Shown here: piece after piece, positions 44,560 through 53,476 of the stretch
How the letters are laid out: every line of letters begins with the position of its first letter
How positions within the stretch are numbered: the stretch's first letter is position 1
From: CAVYXA01 sp963846775
GTDB taxonomy: Bacteria > Verrucomicrobiota > Verrucomicrobiia > Chthoniobacterales > UBA10450
DNA: 64,000 nt
Assembly (NCBI GenBank): GCA_963846775.1
Contig: CAWJXB010000001.1
Coordinates: forward strand, 124,001-188,000
Direction: 5' to 3'
Notes under the pieces: model-generated
Told to the model about the DNA's origin: nothing
The model's database searches: none
Seen by the model: the letters and a program-made list of their open reading frames with translations, nothing else
Made by a program: the position numbers and the translations under genes

Positions 44560-45726
44560 TCAGTCTCCGCGGCGCAACAGCCGGCTCAGGAAACTGCGTC
44601 CGGAATGCTGCTTCTCGCCGTCGCGTTCTTGCGGTTGAGATTGTCGATCCTCAGCCAAGGGTGCAATCGGTGTAGGCTCTGGCAATGGCGCGATGGCTTC
44701 AGGCGAGGGGGCGCTTTGCTGCGGCACGGTTTCTGGCAAAACCGAAACAAAATTCTCTTCCCGATCCGCCGATGTCGTTTCCGGGAAAGTCTCCTCCGTC
44801 ACCTGCGGTGGCCCGGCGGGTGGCGTCTCTGTGTCGAACAACTTCAGCGCCGGCTCCTCCGGTGGCGATGGCTGCGCGCTGGCAAAGTATTTTCGCGCCA
44901 CGGCAGAATAATCTTCATCACCGCGTCCGAGCTGCATTTGCTCCAACAGGCGGTCCCGCGTCACTACCGTCACGGGCAACTCCAAGTGAAACGATGATCC
45001 CATTCGCGCTGCGATCTGGATGTCTTTGAGCATATGTTTCAACGAAAAGTGCGGCTCGAAATTGGTGTTAATCATTTTCGGCAATTTCATTTCCAGCGTT
45101 TTCGAGTAACTGGCGTTGCCGCGCATCGCTTCGAGCAACTTTTCAACCGGCAGACCGACCGTATAAACCAAGGCCAGGGCTTCTGCTGCGGCTTCCACGC
45201 TCGCTGCCGTGATCATATTTGTCGCAATTTTGATCGCAGTAGCTTGTCCAATCTCGCCGATTACCATGATCTCGCGTCCGCTCGCTTCCAAGACCGGCAT
45301 GGCTTCGCGGATCGCCACGTCATCTCCACCGACATAAAACAGCAGTTCACCTTTGGCAGCCGCTTCTTTGCTGCCGGTGAACGGCGCTTCGATGAATCGC
45401 GCGCCACGGCGCTCCACCACGTTGGCCGCGTCGCGCATCGTGTGCGGGGCCACGGTCGAATGCGCGACCACAATGTGGCGCGGTTCGAGCACGGGCGCCA
45501 ATTGCCGGCACACTTCCAAAAGCGCGTCGTCATCGGAGACAAAAAGCTGGATCACATCGCACATCTCGGCAATTTCCGACGGCCCGCCTACGAAATTCGG
45601 CACCGGCCGCGGTGTGCGGTTCCACACGAAAACATGAAGCCCTTTTTCGCGTAGCACATTCGCGACCCGGCTCCCGATAATCCCGAGCCCGATGACCCCC
45701 ACATTTCTCCGTATTCGACGAGACAT
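44560..45726 (-). CDS. beta-hydroxyacid dehydrogenase-like NAD(P)-binding protein with C-terminal extension
   Basis: 388 aa from the ATG at 45726. NVGVIGLGIIGSRVANVL is the Rossmann GxGxxG loop, EAPFTGSKEAAAKGELLFYV the family substrate signature, and QATAIKIATNMITAASVEAA holds the catalytic-type Lys. Members reduce or oxidise 3-hydroxyisobutyrate, glyoxylate or succinic semialdehyde. After residue about 285 comes a roughly 100-residue low-complexity tail rich in Pro, Glu and Ala that ends in a basic SFLSRLLRRGD. That tail is not usual in the family. Substrate unknown. Confidence 0.82.
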   Translation of the reverse strand: MSRRIRRNVGVIGLGIIGSRVANVLREKGLHVFVWNRTPRPVPNFVGGPSEIAEMCDVIQLFVSDDDALLEVCRQLAPVLEPRHIVVAHSTVAPHTMRDAANVVERRGARFIEAPFTGSKEAAAKGELLFYVGGDDVAIREAMPVLEASGREIMVIGEIGQATAIKIATNMITAASVEAAAEALALVYTVGLPVEKLLEAMRGNASYSKTLEMKLPKMINTNFEPHFSLKHMLKDIQIAARMGSSFHLELPVTVVTRDRLLEQMQLGRGDEDYSAVARKYFASAQPSPPEEPALKLFDTETPPAGPPQVTEETFPETTSADREENFVSVLPETVPQQSAPSPEAIAPLPEPTPIAPLAEDRQSQPQERDGEKQHSGRSFLSRLLRRGD

Positions 45727-45923
45727 CGCCAAAAGAGTGGAGGCAAACCGGTTTACAGGCAATTACAAAGCGCTGGGCGTGTGTTTAGGTATTGGAGTTG
45801 CCGAAGGCGCGCCGGAATTCAGGCAGCAGGTGGGATTCTCGCCGTCATCGGCTGACGGTTGCCCTGGCTGGAATGCGGCCAGCCGGGGCCACGGGATGGG
45901 ACTAAAACTCTTCCCCAGTTTCC

Positions 45924-48320
45924 TTACGTTCCACGAGCAAGTGGATTCGCGGTTCTCGCCTGTTGAACCTCGCGCCGTAATGTCGTTGCGTCGCCTGCGC
46001 GCAGACGGGTCCACCAAAGCACGATGGGCGAGGCGATGAAGATCGACGAATAGGTGCCCACGATAACGCCGACGAGGAATGAAAACGCAAAATCGTTCAA
46101 AACCGGGCCGCCAAAGAAATAAAGCGCCAGGATAGTGAGTAACACCGTGCCGCCAGTGAGAATCGTGCGCGACAGCGTGTCATTGATCGAAGTGTTCATG
46201 ACTTCCGCGACCGACCCGGAAAGCCGGTCGCGCAGGCCGCTGCGGATGCGGTCGAACACGACAATTTTGTCGTTAATGGAATAGCCGGAGATGGTCAGGA
46301 CCGCGGCCACCATGATCAGGGAAAGCTCGCGGCCGCTCAGAGCGAAAATGCCGAGCGTGATGATCAGGTCATGGGCCAACGCGACGATGGAGCCGACGGC
46401 GAACGAAGTTCCGAACCGCATGCTCACATAAATGAAAATCCCAACCAGGCCGAGGATAAGCGCGAGAGCGCTTTTGCTCGCGAGTTCTTTGCCGACCAGA
46501 GCGCCGACGTGGTCCGTTTGTTCGAATTTCAGGCCGGCGTTTGGAAGTGCTTCCTGCAGCCGTGCCCTGATTTTATCGGCCGTGCCCGCATCCGCTCGGA
46601 TGCTTATGAGATCACGGTTCGTGACTTTTTCGGATTGGATCACGCTGTTTTGAAATCCGGTGTTGGCCAGCGCGGATCGAACTTGGTCGGGAGTCAATTT
46701 CTGGCTGGCGGAAAGCACCATCAGATCGCCACCTTTGAAGTCTGCCCCGAGGTTGCGCTCACCCCGAACAAATAAGACGCCGAGACATAGCACCGCTGCG
46801 ATTCCCGAAACAAGCGCAAATTTTTTGGCGTGTCCGAGAAAATCGAAGGCTTTCGAGCGAATCAGGTGCAGCATTGAGACCCGCTTCAAAATATTGAGTG
46901 CGAAGGCCCAGGAGAAGCAGGTGTAGGTCACAAGCAGCGACGAAAACATTGAGGCGACGATGCCGATGGTCAGCGTGAGCGCGAAACCTTTCACCGGCCC
47001 GCTCGCGAGCCAGAACAAAATGACTGCGGTAAGAAATTGAGTCACGTGCGCGTCGAAAATCGCGCTGAACGCCTTTTGATACGAAGTATCGATCGCCGTT
47101 CGCAGCGTTTTGCCCTGTTTGATCTCGTCGCGGAGGCGTTCATAAATCAGAACGTTGGCGTCAACCGCGATTCCAAGGCTGAGGATCAAACCGGCGATAC
47201 CCGGAAGCGTGAGCACGCTGTTGAACATCCCGAGCGCGCCAACCACCATGATGCAGTTGATGAGAAGAGCGATGTCCGCGATCAACCCGACCAGGCGGTA
47301 GTAGATCAGCATGAAAACGACGACCAACGCGAAGCCGGCAATGCCGGAATAGATTCCGCTCTTAATAGAGTCGCTGCCGAGACTGGCCGAGACCTGCCGC
47401 TCTTCTTCGATTTTCACCGGCGTTTGCAGCGGATTCTCCAAAACACTGGCGAGACCACGCGCCTCTTGCTCGTCGAAATGCCCGCTGATCACGGCGTCGC
47501 CGCCATAAATCGCGGTCTTGATCACTGGCGCGGACTGGATGACGCCGTCAAGCACGATCGCAAAACGATAGCCGACATGCGCCGCCGTGATGTCGCCAAA
47601 TTTCTTGGCGCCTTCACCGTCAAACTTGAGCTGAACCGTCCAACCTTCGTTTCCGTAGTAGGCGCGTGATTCGGCAACGCGCTCGCCGGTCAGATCCGCG
47701 CGTTTCTTGACCAGGAGACGCTCTTCTCGCGCCTTTTCGGTCCCTTCGGCCCGCATGGTGTAGCTTTCGATGCGGTAATCTGGTGGAATCACTTCCTTAC
47801 CCTCATCAATCAATTTCAGGCGCTCGCCATGGTCGTGATAGACAAGACGGAATTCGAGCTTCGCCACTCGCGAAAGTTGGTCGCGCGCTTCCTGAGTTTT
47901 CGCGGCGTCGAGTCCAGGGATCTGAACAAGGATTCGATCAGTTCCCTGCGGCGTGATGATCGGCTCGCTCACCCCAAATTGGTCGACACGTTTGCGGATC
48001 GCCTCGATCGCCTGGTCGACCATCGATTTCGTGATTGGGCGCTTTGTGCCTTCCAGACTCGCCGCTGGCTCCAGCCTAATCAGAAACGAAGTGCCGCCCT
48101 GCAAATCGAGGCCAAGATGAATCTTGCCCGGCCGAATAATCGTGCCGTCCGGCCGCTTTTGGTTGAACGGCGGATAGGTTGACGCAAGGCAAAAAAAAGT
48201 GATCGCGATCGTCAGGACCGTCCCCAAAATGCGCCGGATCCGATCGCTGTCGGCCGCAAAGTACCAGCCGAATAAGATCAGCAAAGCGATACCGGCAAAA
48301 AACGTGGCTGCGGGATTCAT
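45924..48320 (-). CDS. secDF: fused SecD-SecF protein translocase subunit
   Basis: 798 aa. The start at 48320 overlaps the yajC stop by 4 bp. The SecD half has the P1 head (IHLGLDLQGGTSFLIRL near 75-91; RVDQFGVSEPIITPQG) and a six-helix bundle with GLILSLGIAVDANVLIYERL. The SecF half has GADFKGGDLMVLSAS and a second bundle with GYSINDKIVVFDRIRSGLRD. SecDF uses the proton gradient to pull exported proteins out of SecYEG. Fusion is normal in some phyla. The frame stays open upstream only because yajC is frameshifted. Confidence 0.93.
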   Translation of the reverse strand: MNPAATFFAGIALLILFGWYFAADSDRIRRILGTVLTIAITFFCLASTYPPFNQKRPDGTIIRPGKIHLGLDLQGGTSFLIRLEPAASLEGTKRPITKSMVDQAIEAIRKRVDQFGVSEPIITPQGTDRILVQIPGLDAAKTQEARDQLSRVAKLEFRLVYHDHGERLKLIDEGKEVIPPDYRIESYTMRAEGTEKAREERLLVKKRADLTGERVAESRAYYGNEGWTVQLKFDGEGAKKFGDITAAHVGYRFAIVLDGVIQSAPVIKTAIYGGDAVISGHFDEQEARGLASVLENPLQTPVKIEEERQVSASLGSDSIKSGIYSGIAGFALVVVFMLIYYRLVGLIADIALLINCIMVVGALGMFNSVLTLPGIAGLILSLGIAVDANVLIYERLRDEIKQGKTLRTAIDTSYQKAFSAIFDAHVTQFLTAVILFWLASGPVKGFALTLTIGIVASMFSSLLVTYTCFSWAFALNILKRVSMLHLIRSKAFDFLGHAKKFALVSGIAAVLCLGVLFVRGERNLGADFKGGDLMVLSASQKLTPDQVRSALANTGFQNSVIQSEKVTNRDLISIRADAGTADKIRARLQEALPNAGLKFEQTDHVGALVGKELASKSALALILGLVGIFIYVSMRFGTSFAVGSIVALAHDLIITLGIFALSGRELSLIMVAAVLTISGYSINDKIVVFDRIRSGLRDRLSGSVAEVMNTSINDTLSRTILTGGTVLLTILALYFFGGPVLNDFAFSFLVGVIVGTYSSIFIASPIVLWWTRLRAGDATTLRREVQQARTANPLARGT

Positions 48321-48638
48321 TCTGTTTTCAAAACATTTGTGATCGCAGATTTCTCGATCTCGATCTTCACATTGTCGGCCACCTTCAACATTACCGTCGC
48401 TTCCTTCACGTTCGAAATCAGTCCATGAATGCCCGCGCCGGTTACCACTCGATCGCCTGTTTTTAGGGCGGCAACCAGTTTCTTTTGTTCGTCCTGACGC
48501 TTTTTCTGCGGACGGATCATGATGAAGTAACATAATCACAAAGATGAAAATCAGCGGCACAAAAAAATTGAGTCCGCCGCCGGCTGGGCCTTGCGGCGCC
48601 GGTGACTGACCCAAAATTGAAACAAAGGCGACCATCAT
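48317..48638 (-). CDS. yajC: YajC preprotein translocase subunit, single-base frameshift
   Basis: The start MMVAFVSILGQSPAPQ and the membrane helix LNFFVPLIFIFVIM are in one frame. MIRPQKKRQDEQKKLVAALK and TGDRVVTGAGIHGLISNV, the YajC signature, are in the next, ending at 48317. One extra T/A base near 48526-48530 (TAAC in place of TAC) accounts for the shift. Removing it restores FVIMYFIMIRPQKKRQ, the canonical YajC junction, giving about 106 aa. Because yajC accompanies secD in the usual order, a base-insertion error is likely. Confidence 0.85.
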
Positions 48639-48752
48639 CTGTAGCTTCTGAATCGAGAGCCGCGTCCAGCGGGCTCTCCCCAAAAAAAGCGGCAGTGTAG
48701 AGAGCACAATCCAGCGCGTTTTGCAACCGGATTGCGCGTCTCGGTGCCGCGG

Positions 48753-49895
48753 CTATTTAAAGAACTCTTTCGCGCGCTCGAAGAAGCTTTTGCGCATCGG
48801 GGTGTTTTCGTCGCCGCACAGGCTGGCGAACTCTTCCAGCTTCCCCCGTTGTTCGGCATCGAGGTGCGTCGGAACTTCGACAATCACACGCGCGAGCAAA
48901 TCGCCCCGGGCGTGGCCGCTGACGTGGACGATCCCCTTGGCGCGCAACTTGAAAACGTGACCACTTTGGGTTCCAGCCGGTACTTTTAATTGCGCCGAGC
49001 CTTCCAGCGTTGGCACCAGGACTTCGCCGCCCAGCGCTGCGATCCAGAAGGCGATCGGCACTTCGCAGTAAAGATTGTCCTCATCGCGCCGGAAAATTTC
49101 GTGTTCCTTCACGTGAACAACGACGTAAAGATCTCCCGGCGGTCCGCTGCGAATTCCAGCCTCGCCATTTCGCGACGAGCGCAAGCGAGAGCCTTCGCTG
49201 ATGCCGGCCGGAATTTTCAGTTTGATCCGGCTCGATCTTTCGACGCGCCCTTCGCCGTGGCATTGCCGGCACGGTTTCTCGACGATCTGACCGACGCCGC
49301 GACAACGCGGACACGTTTGCGAGATTTGGAAGAAACCGCGCGAGCTGATGACCTGGCCGCGTCCGCCGCACGTGGGGCAACTGATCGTGCGCGAACCCGC
49401 CTCTGCGCCGGTGCCTTCGCACTTGGGACAGAGATCCAGCTTCCGGATTTCGATTTCTTTCTCGACGCCGACAGCCGCTTCCTCCAGAGTGATTTGCATA
49501 TCGTAACGCAAATCCGAGCCGCGTTGTCGATCTTCGGCCTGCATGGCGCCGGTTCCGAAAAACGTTTCGAAAATGCCGCCGCCCATTCCGCCCATCCCGC
49601 CGCCGAAAACCTCGCGGAAAATATCGAACGGATCGTGGAAACCGCCTCCAAATCCTCCGCTTTGCTGAAACGCAGCGTGACCGAAGCGGTCGTAAGACGC
49701 GCGTTTCTCGGCATCCATCAATACGTCATACGCCTCGCCCAGCTCCTTGAATTTTTCTTCCGCGTGCGCATCGTCCGGGTTTTTATCGGGGTGATATTGC
49801 ACTGCCAGCTTCCGGTAAGCGCGCTTGATCTCGTCGCCGGAAGCATTCCGATCGACGCCGAGCACTTCGTAATAATCGCGTTTCTGCGTGGCCAT
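48753..49895 (-). CDS. dnaJ: chaperone DnaJ
   Basis: 380 aa. The J-domain (2-70) has HPD at 35-37, which activates the DnaK ATPase. A Gly/Phe-rich stretch follows (GGGFHDPFDIFREVFGGGMG). Four CxxCxGxG zinc-binding repeats (CPKCEGTG, CPTCGGRG, CPRCRGVG, CRQCHGEG) span about 155-220, then the C-terminal substrate domains. It is preceded by grpE, a common pairing, but dnaK is not in the window. A GTGAC-type inverted repeat separates the two. Confidence 0.97.
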   Translation of the reverse strand: MATQKRDYYEVLGVDRNASGDEIKRAYRKLAVQYHPDKNPDDAHAEEKFKELGEAYDVLMDAEKRASYDRFGHAAFQQSGGFGGGFHDPFDIFREVFGGGMGGMGGGIFETFFGTGAMQAEDRQRGSDLRYDMQITLEEAAVGVEKEIEIRKLDLCPKCEGTGAEAGSRTISCPTCGGRGQVISSRGFFQISQTCPRCRGVGQIVEKPCRQCHGEGRVERSSRIKLKIPAGISEGSRLRSSRNGEAGIRSGPPGDLYVVVHVKEHEIFRRDEDNLYCEVPIAFWIAALGGEVLVPTLEGSAQLKVPAGTQSGHVFKLRAKGIVHVSGHARGDLLARVIVEVPTHLDAEQRGKLEEFASLCGDENTPMRKSFFERAKEFFK

Positions 49896-49902
49896 TGCTA
49901 AA

Positions 49903-49997
49903 AAGTGACAAGTGATGAGTGCCCGGTGACGAGAGAAAGCATTTCGTTTGCCCTATTTACTCGCCGCTGGTGACTTGTCACTAGTCACTCATCACTT
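49903..49997. repeat. GTGAC/GATGAGTG inverted-repeat element between dnaJ and grpE
   Basis: AAGTGACAAGTGATGAGTG (49903-49921) is repeated in inverted and partly duplicated form near 49971-49997 (TGACTTGTCACTAGTCACTC then ATCACTT). It reaches into the last codons of grpE. Confidence 0.65.
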
Positions 49998-50531
49998 CTT
50001 CGTCGACCCGCTGGAAACAACCACGCTGGACGGGCGCAGAAGGCGGTCTTTGAAACGATAGCCGCGTCGGGTCTGCCGGATCACTTTTCCTTCCGGAACT
50101 TTGTTGCTTGGTTCATGGGCGATCGCTTCGTGCAAGTTCGGATCAAACTGCCCTCCCTCCGCTTCGATCGGCTGCAGCCCGTTGTCGGCCAGAAAATCGT
50201 TGAGCTGTTTCAAGACCAGCATCATGCCGGAATAAATCGGCGATTGCTCGCCTTCGGCGCGCGCGGCGGAAAGACCGAGCTCAAAATTGTCGATGATGGC
50301 GATCAAGCGCTCGAGCAACGAACTGTTGGCAAACCGAACCGCTTCTTCCTTCTCCCGGGCCGCGCGCTTTTTGTAATTCTCAAAATCAGCCTGGCTCCTC
50401 ATGGCCAGATCGCGGAAACGATCAAGGTCCGCCTGCAAATTTGCCGTCGGATCTTCGCCGTCGGTTTGCGATGTCGATATGGGCTCTCGCTCTGGCGCTT
50501 TGTCAGATTTGGTGATTGGAATGTTTTTCAT
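49992..50531 (-). CDS. grpE: nucleotide exchange factor GrpE
   Basis: 179 aa. An acidic, disordered N-terminus is followed by a long coiled coil (about 30-90; RSQADFENYKKRAAREKEEA). The beta domain comes next (GGQFDPNLHEAIAHEPSNKV, then GYRFKDRLLRPSSVVVSSG), with the family signature. GrpE releases ADP from DnaK. The start overlaps the phosphatase stop by 4 bp, tying a stress chaperone gene to a signalling gene. Confidence 0.95.
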   Translation of the reverse strand: MKNIPITKSDKAPEREPISTSQTDGEDPTANLQADLDRFRDLAMRSQADFENYKKRAAREKEEAVRFANSSLLERLIAIIDNFELGLSAARAEGEQSPIYSGMMLVLKQLNDFLADNGLQPIEAEGGQFDPNLHEAIAHEPSNKVPEGKVIRQTRRGYRFKDRLLRPSSVVVSSGSTKK

Positions 50532-51970
50532 GTTTTGCGAACTGCGATCAAGGTGATGTCGTCATGTTGCGGGGCGGTGCCGGCGAAGTTGCGCACGTCG
50601 TCGATCACCCGGGTGATAATGGCCTGCGCACTGTGGTCATGGCCAGCGCCGGCTCGGATCGATTCGATCATGCGTTCGACGCCAAACTCGTCGCCCGCGG
50701 GGTCGAGCGCTTCGGTCACTCCGTCGGTGTAAAGGAAGAGACAATCGCCCCGCTCGATCGGCACATTGTAATCGTTAGTCATCCTATCGAACACGCTCCC
50801 GCTGTCAATTCCCACCACCATTCCGGGCGGCTTGACCCTTTCTACTGTGCCGGTCGCAGATTTATAAAGCAACGGCGCATCGTGTCCGGCGCGGGCAAGG
50901 GTGACACCGCTTCGGGCATGATCGAGAACGATATAAGCCATGCTGATAAACATGTCTTCCTTGATATCGGGATAAAGCTGGTAATTGACCTTGTGCAATA
51001 CATCGGCCGGCGACGGATTCCGTGCCGCTTCGCTGCGCAACACGCTCCGGCAGATGGCCATGATGAGCGATGCCGGAACGCCTTTGCCCGAAACATCGGC
51101 AATCGCGATGCCGAGCCGTTCATCGTCGATCTTGATGTAATCGAAGTAATCGCCGCTGACCTGGCGCGCTGGAATATTCACGCCGCTGATCTCAAAGCCT
51201 TTCACCGCCGGCGGCTCGGCCGGCAAAAGCACGCGTTGGATGTCGCGCGCGATCTCCAAATCATGATCAAGCCGCTTCTTTTCGTTAGCCTCCGAATAGA
51301 TGATCGCGTTGTAGAGCGCGAAAGCAGATTGCTCCGCGATTGACTTGAACACGACGAAGTCGCCCTGCGAAAACGGCGCGCCCCTCGGGCCGTTGGCAAT
51401 GGCGAGGACGCCCATGTTTTGCTTCCCGTAAAGCAGCGACGCTACCATGATCGACGATGCGCCGAACGAGCTATCACGCAATTTTGCCAGCTCCGGCGCT
51501 TCGGAAAATTCGTTGAGCAACAGCGGTTGCCCCGTTTGCCAGACCCGTCCGATAATTCCTTCGCCCCGCGCGATGGTGTGCAGACGCAAATAACTTTCCA
51601 GGGCGATCGGCGTGGCCGCGGCTTGCCGCAAAATTTCCCGCGCCACATCAACCAGCGGCGGACACCCCTTGGACGCAAACGCGAGCGCGAGCTTCTGCCC
51701 TGTCCGATCAGCCATGTAAAGCGCGCCGCCGTGCGCATCGAGAATTCGGGTTGCGCCTTCGACGATGAGCCGGTGCAAATCGTGCGGCCGGATCGTCTCG
51801 GTAAACGCTTCGCCCAGTCCATGCAAAAAATCGAAGACGAGCGTTTCTTCGATCTGAATTTCCTCGTTCGAGCGCTCGAGCATGCGGATCCGCCGCGCCT
51901 GACGCAGGGCCGTGTAGAGCCAGCCCAGCAAAGACAAAGCGAGCACTCCGTAGAAAAGAATCGGCCACAT
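50528..51970 (-). CDS. PP2C-type (SpoIIE/RsbU) phosphatase with GAF domain
   Basis: 480 aa. One N-terminal membrane helix (residues 3-20) and a short coiled coil are followed by a GAF domain (about 55-225; RPHDLHRLIVEGATRILDAH, PLLLNEFSEAP). A RsbU linker helix (HDLEIARDIQRVLLPAEPPA) leads into the PPM phosphatase domain, which has the metal Asp residues in QVSGDYFDYIKI, GIAIADVSGKGVPASL and LYTDGVTEALDPAGD. Such proteins dephosphorylate a STAS partner to release an anti-sigma or other kinase. A STAS protein is encoded just upstream. Confidence 0.88.
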   Translation of the reverse strand: MWPILFYGVLALSLLGWLYTALRQARRIRMLERSNEEIQIEETLVFDFLHGLGEAFTETIRPHDLHRLIVEGATRILDAHGGALYMADRTGQKLALAFASKGCPPLVDVAREILRQAAATPIALESYLRLHTIARGEGIIGRVWQTGQPLLLNEFSEAPELAKLRDSSFGASSIMVASLLYGKQNMGVLAIANGPRGAPFSQGDFVVFKSIAEQSAFALYNAIIYSEANEKKRLDHDLEIARDIQRVLLPAEPPAVKGFEISGVNIPARQVSGDYFDYIKIDDERLGIAIADVSGKGVPASLIMAICRSVLRSEAARNPSPADVLHKVNYQLYPDIKEDMFISMAYIVLDHARSGVTLARAGHDAPLLYKSATGTVERVKPPGMVVGIDSGSVFDRMTNDYNVPIERGDCLFLYTDGVTEALDPAGDEFGVERMIESIRAGAGHDHSAQAIITRVIDDVRNFAGTAPQHDDITLIAVRKT

Positions 51971-51985
51971 GATGGGACCGTCAGC

Positions 51986-52567
51986 TTACTTCGGCGCGGT
52001 CTCGTGATGAAGGTCTTCTTTTAGATAATCGAGAACGTCCTTGAAGCGAGTGAGATTTTCCGGCACAGCTTCGCAAAGCGCCTGGTGCGCTTCCAACATC
52101 GTGCGCGCCTGTTCCTGTTTTCGCGTGTCCGGCGATTCGCCGCGTGCGTCGCGTTCCTTGAGCTGTTTGCAGTCCGGCGCGACTTCCCCGTTTTCCTGAA
52201 CATCGAGAAGCTGATCAAGACCGAGCCCGGAAAGCAGTTCGCGGCTGCGCTCGCCGCAATGGACGACATGCAGATGCCCACGGCCTAACTCTTTCAAACG
52301 CAACGCCACGCCAGCCAGGGTGCCCATAAATGTGGAATCCATCATTATGCAATGCGCCAGATCGACCACAAACTCACGGTAGCCGCGGTCCACCATTTCC
52401 CGGGCAAACTCCTTGAAGTTCCCGCTGTTAAGGAAGCTTCCTCTGCCCTCCACTCTCACCCACACGGCTGGACCGTTCACCCCTACTTGAATCGACGATT
52501 CCACGGTTTCTCCTTTCAAGGATACAGGATCGACAGGCGGGCTGTCAAACTGCGTAGCCGCTTCCAA
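51986..52567 (-). CDS. STAS-domain anti-sigma factor antagonist-like protein
   Basis: 193 aa. The STAS fold (about 27-125) has AVWVRVEGRGSFLNSGNF, VVDLAHCIMMDSTFMGTLAG and a following helix. The Ser of MDSTFMG is at the usual phosphorylation position. A C-terminal helical extension of about 70 residues is not typical of simple SpoIIAA/RsbV proteins. It lies 15 bp upstream of the PP2C phosphatase gene in the same direction and is its likely substrate. The kinase and target are not in the window. Confidence 0.82.
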   Translation of the reverse strand: MEAATQFDSPPVDPVSLKGETVESSIQVGVNGPAVWVRVEGRGSFLNSGNFKEFAREMVDRGYREFVVDLAHCIMMDSTFMGTLAGVALRLKELGRGHLHVVHCGERSRELLSGLGLDQLLDVQENGEVAPDCKQLKERDARGESPDTRKQEQARTMLEAHQALCEAVPENLTRFKDVLDYLKEDLHHETAPK

Positions 52568-52576
52568 CGGAACTGA

Positions 52577-53164
52577 TTACTCCCACAAGAAAGAGCGATT
52601 CTCCGCCACGACCGTGCCGTTCTCGATCAACAGACACCGCCATGCGATCACTCTGCCGTCATCGAGATAATCATCCCCGATGACCTTAAATTCCGTCTTG
52701 TGCGTTCCGCGCACGTTCGCGTACGAAATCTCCTGGGCCTGGACCTGCGCATGCAGTTTCTCCTGCCGATACTCCAGGCGCACGGTCACATCAGCCGGGC
52801 GTTTCGCGCGCCAGAAAAAGTCGAAGTAATTGCCGTAGAGTTGTCGCCTGTCCAGATTCGTCACCGCGCCGAAGAGCCGATACTCGCGCTCGAATGTAAT
52901 CGACACATCCTGGCTCGTGGCTGATTTTGAGTTAGGGTCGTTCACTCCGCTTCCCTTGAGCGAGGCGGACGCTCGCTTTCCTTGGCCGCGCTGGACCTGG
53001 TCGGAGAGATAATAAAGCTTCGTCTTTCGAAAGTCGAAATCCTTGTTCAACGCGACCGGCAACGAAGTTACCTTCGCGAGCAATCGCGGTTCCTCCTGAG
53101 CCGCCCCCGCAAACCCGCTTATGGCCAGGATGGCGATCGCCAGACTTCCCGCAAAAAATTTCAT
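52577..53164 (-). CDS. exported protein of unknown function
   Basis: 195 aa with a signal peptide (MKFFAGSLAIAILAISGFAG, cut near residue 21). The mature part is beta-rich (VSITFEREYRLFGAVTN, ADVTVRLEYRQEKL, FKVIGDDYLDDGRVIAWRCL). It has no cysteine lipobox and no recognised domain. It lies 9 bp upstream of the STAS gene in the same direction, so the three genes may form one transcript. Confidence 0.65.
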   Translation of the reverse strand: MKFFAGSLAIAILAISGFAGAAQEEPRLLAKVTSLPVALNKDFDFRKTKLYYLSDQVQRGQGKRASASLKGSGVNDPNSKSATSQDVSITFEREYRLFGAVTNLDRRQLYGNYFDFFWRAKRPADVTVRLEYRQEKLHAQVQAQEISYANVRGTHKTEFKVIGDDYLDDGRVIAWRCLLIENGTVVAENRSFLWE

Positions 53165-53476
53165 CTCCGTAAATGAAACCGCCTCGTCGGTGCCGTGTCA
53201 ACACAGGTCCCTTTGTCTTTTCGGTCGGCTTCGTCAATTGCCGGTTCGAATGCGAGAAAATCCGATGTCAGGCTACCAGCTTGCCGCTCTATCCTTTTTT
53301 GCCAGGCTGGCCGCCTGGCGACCGAGTCAACCAAGCTCGCCACGAAACGAGTCCGTCTGAGTGGCGGACTGACCGAAATGCGATTTGGCATCCCAGTGGC
53401 AAACTGATCCCTCAACGAACACCGCGCGTTCATTCCATGGCATGGCGCGCCCGCCCCGGTTTGGTAGATTCTCGCA
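53165..53476. other. 312-bp divergent intergenic region, promoters expected
   Basis: It separates the divergent starts at 53164 and 53477. A GCCAGGC/GCCTGGC hairpin at 53301-53319 is the only clear structure; it has no T-run behind it on either strand and is not a terminator. No gene or strong promoter is visible. Confidence 0.5.

Noticed and set aside
48321..48707. YajC-SecDF fusion protein of 927 aa
   Set aside because: The middle of that frame is a garbled read of yajC after a one-base shift. Removing the base restores canonical YajC and a separate SecDF start.
53301..53319. terminator in the divergent region before the exonuclease-ligase gene
   Set aside because: No gene ends there on either strand and there is no T-run on the proper side.
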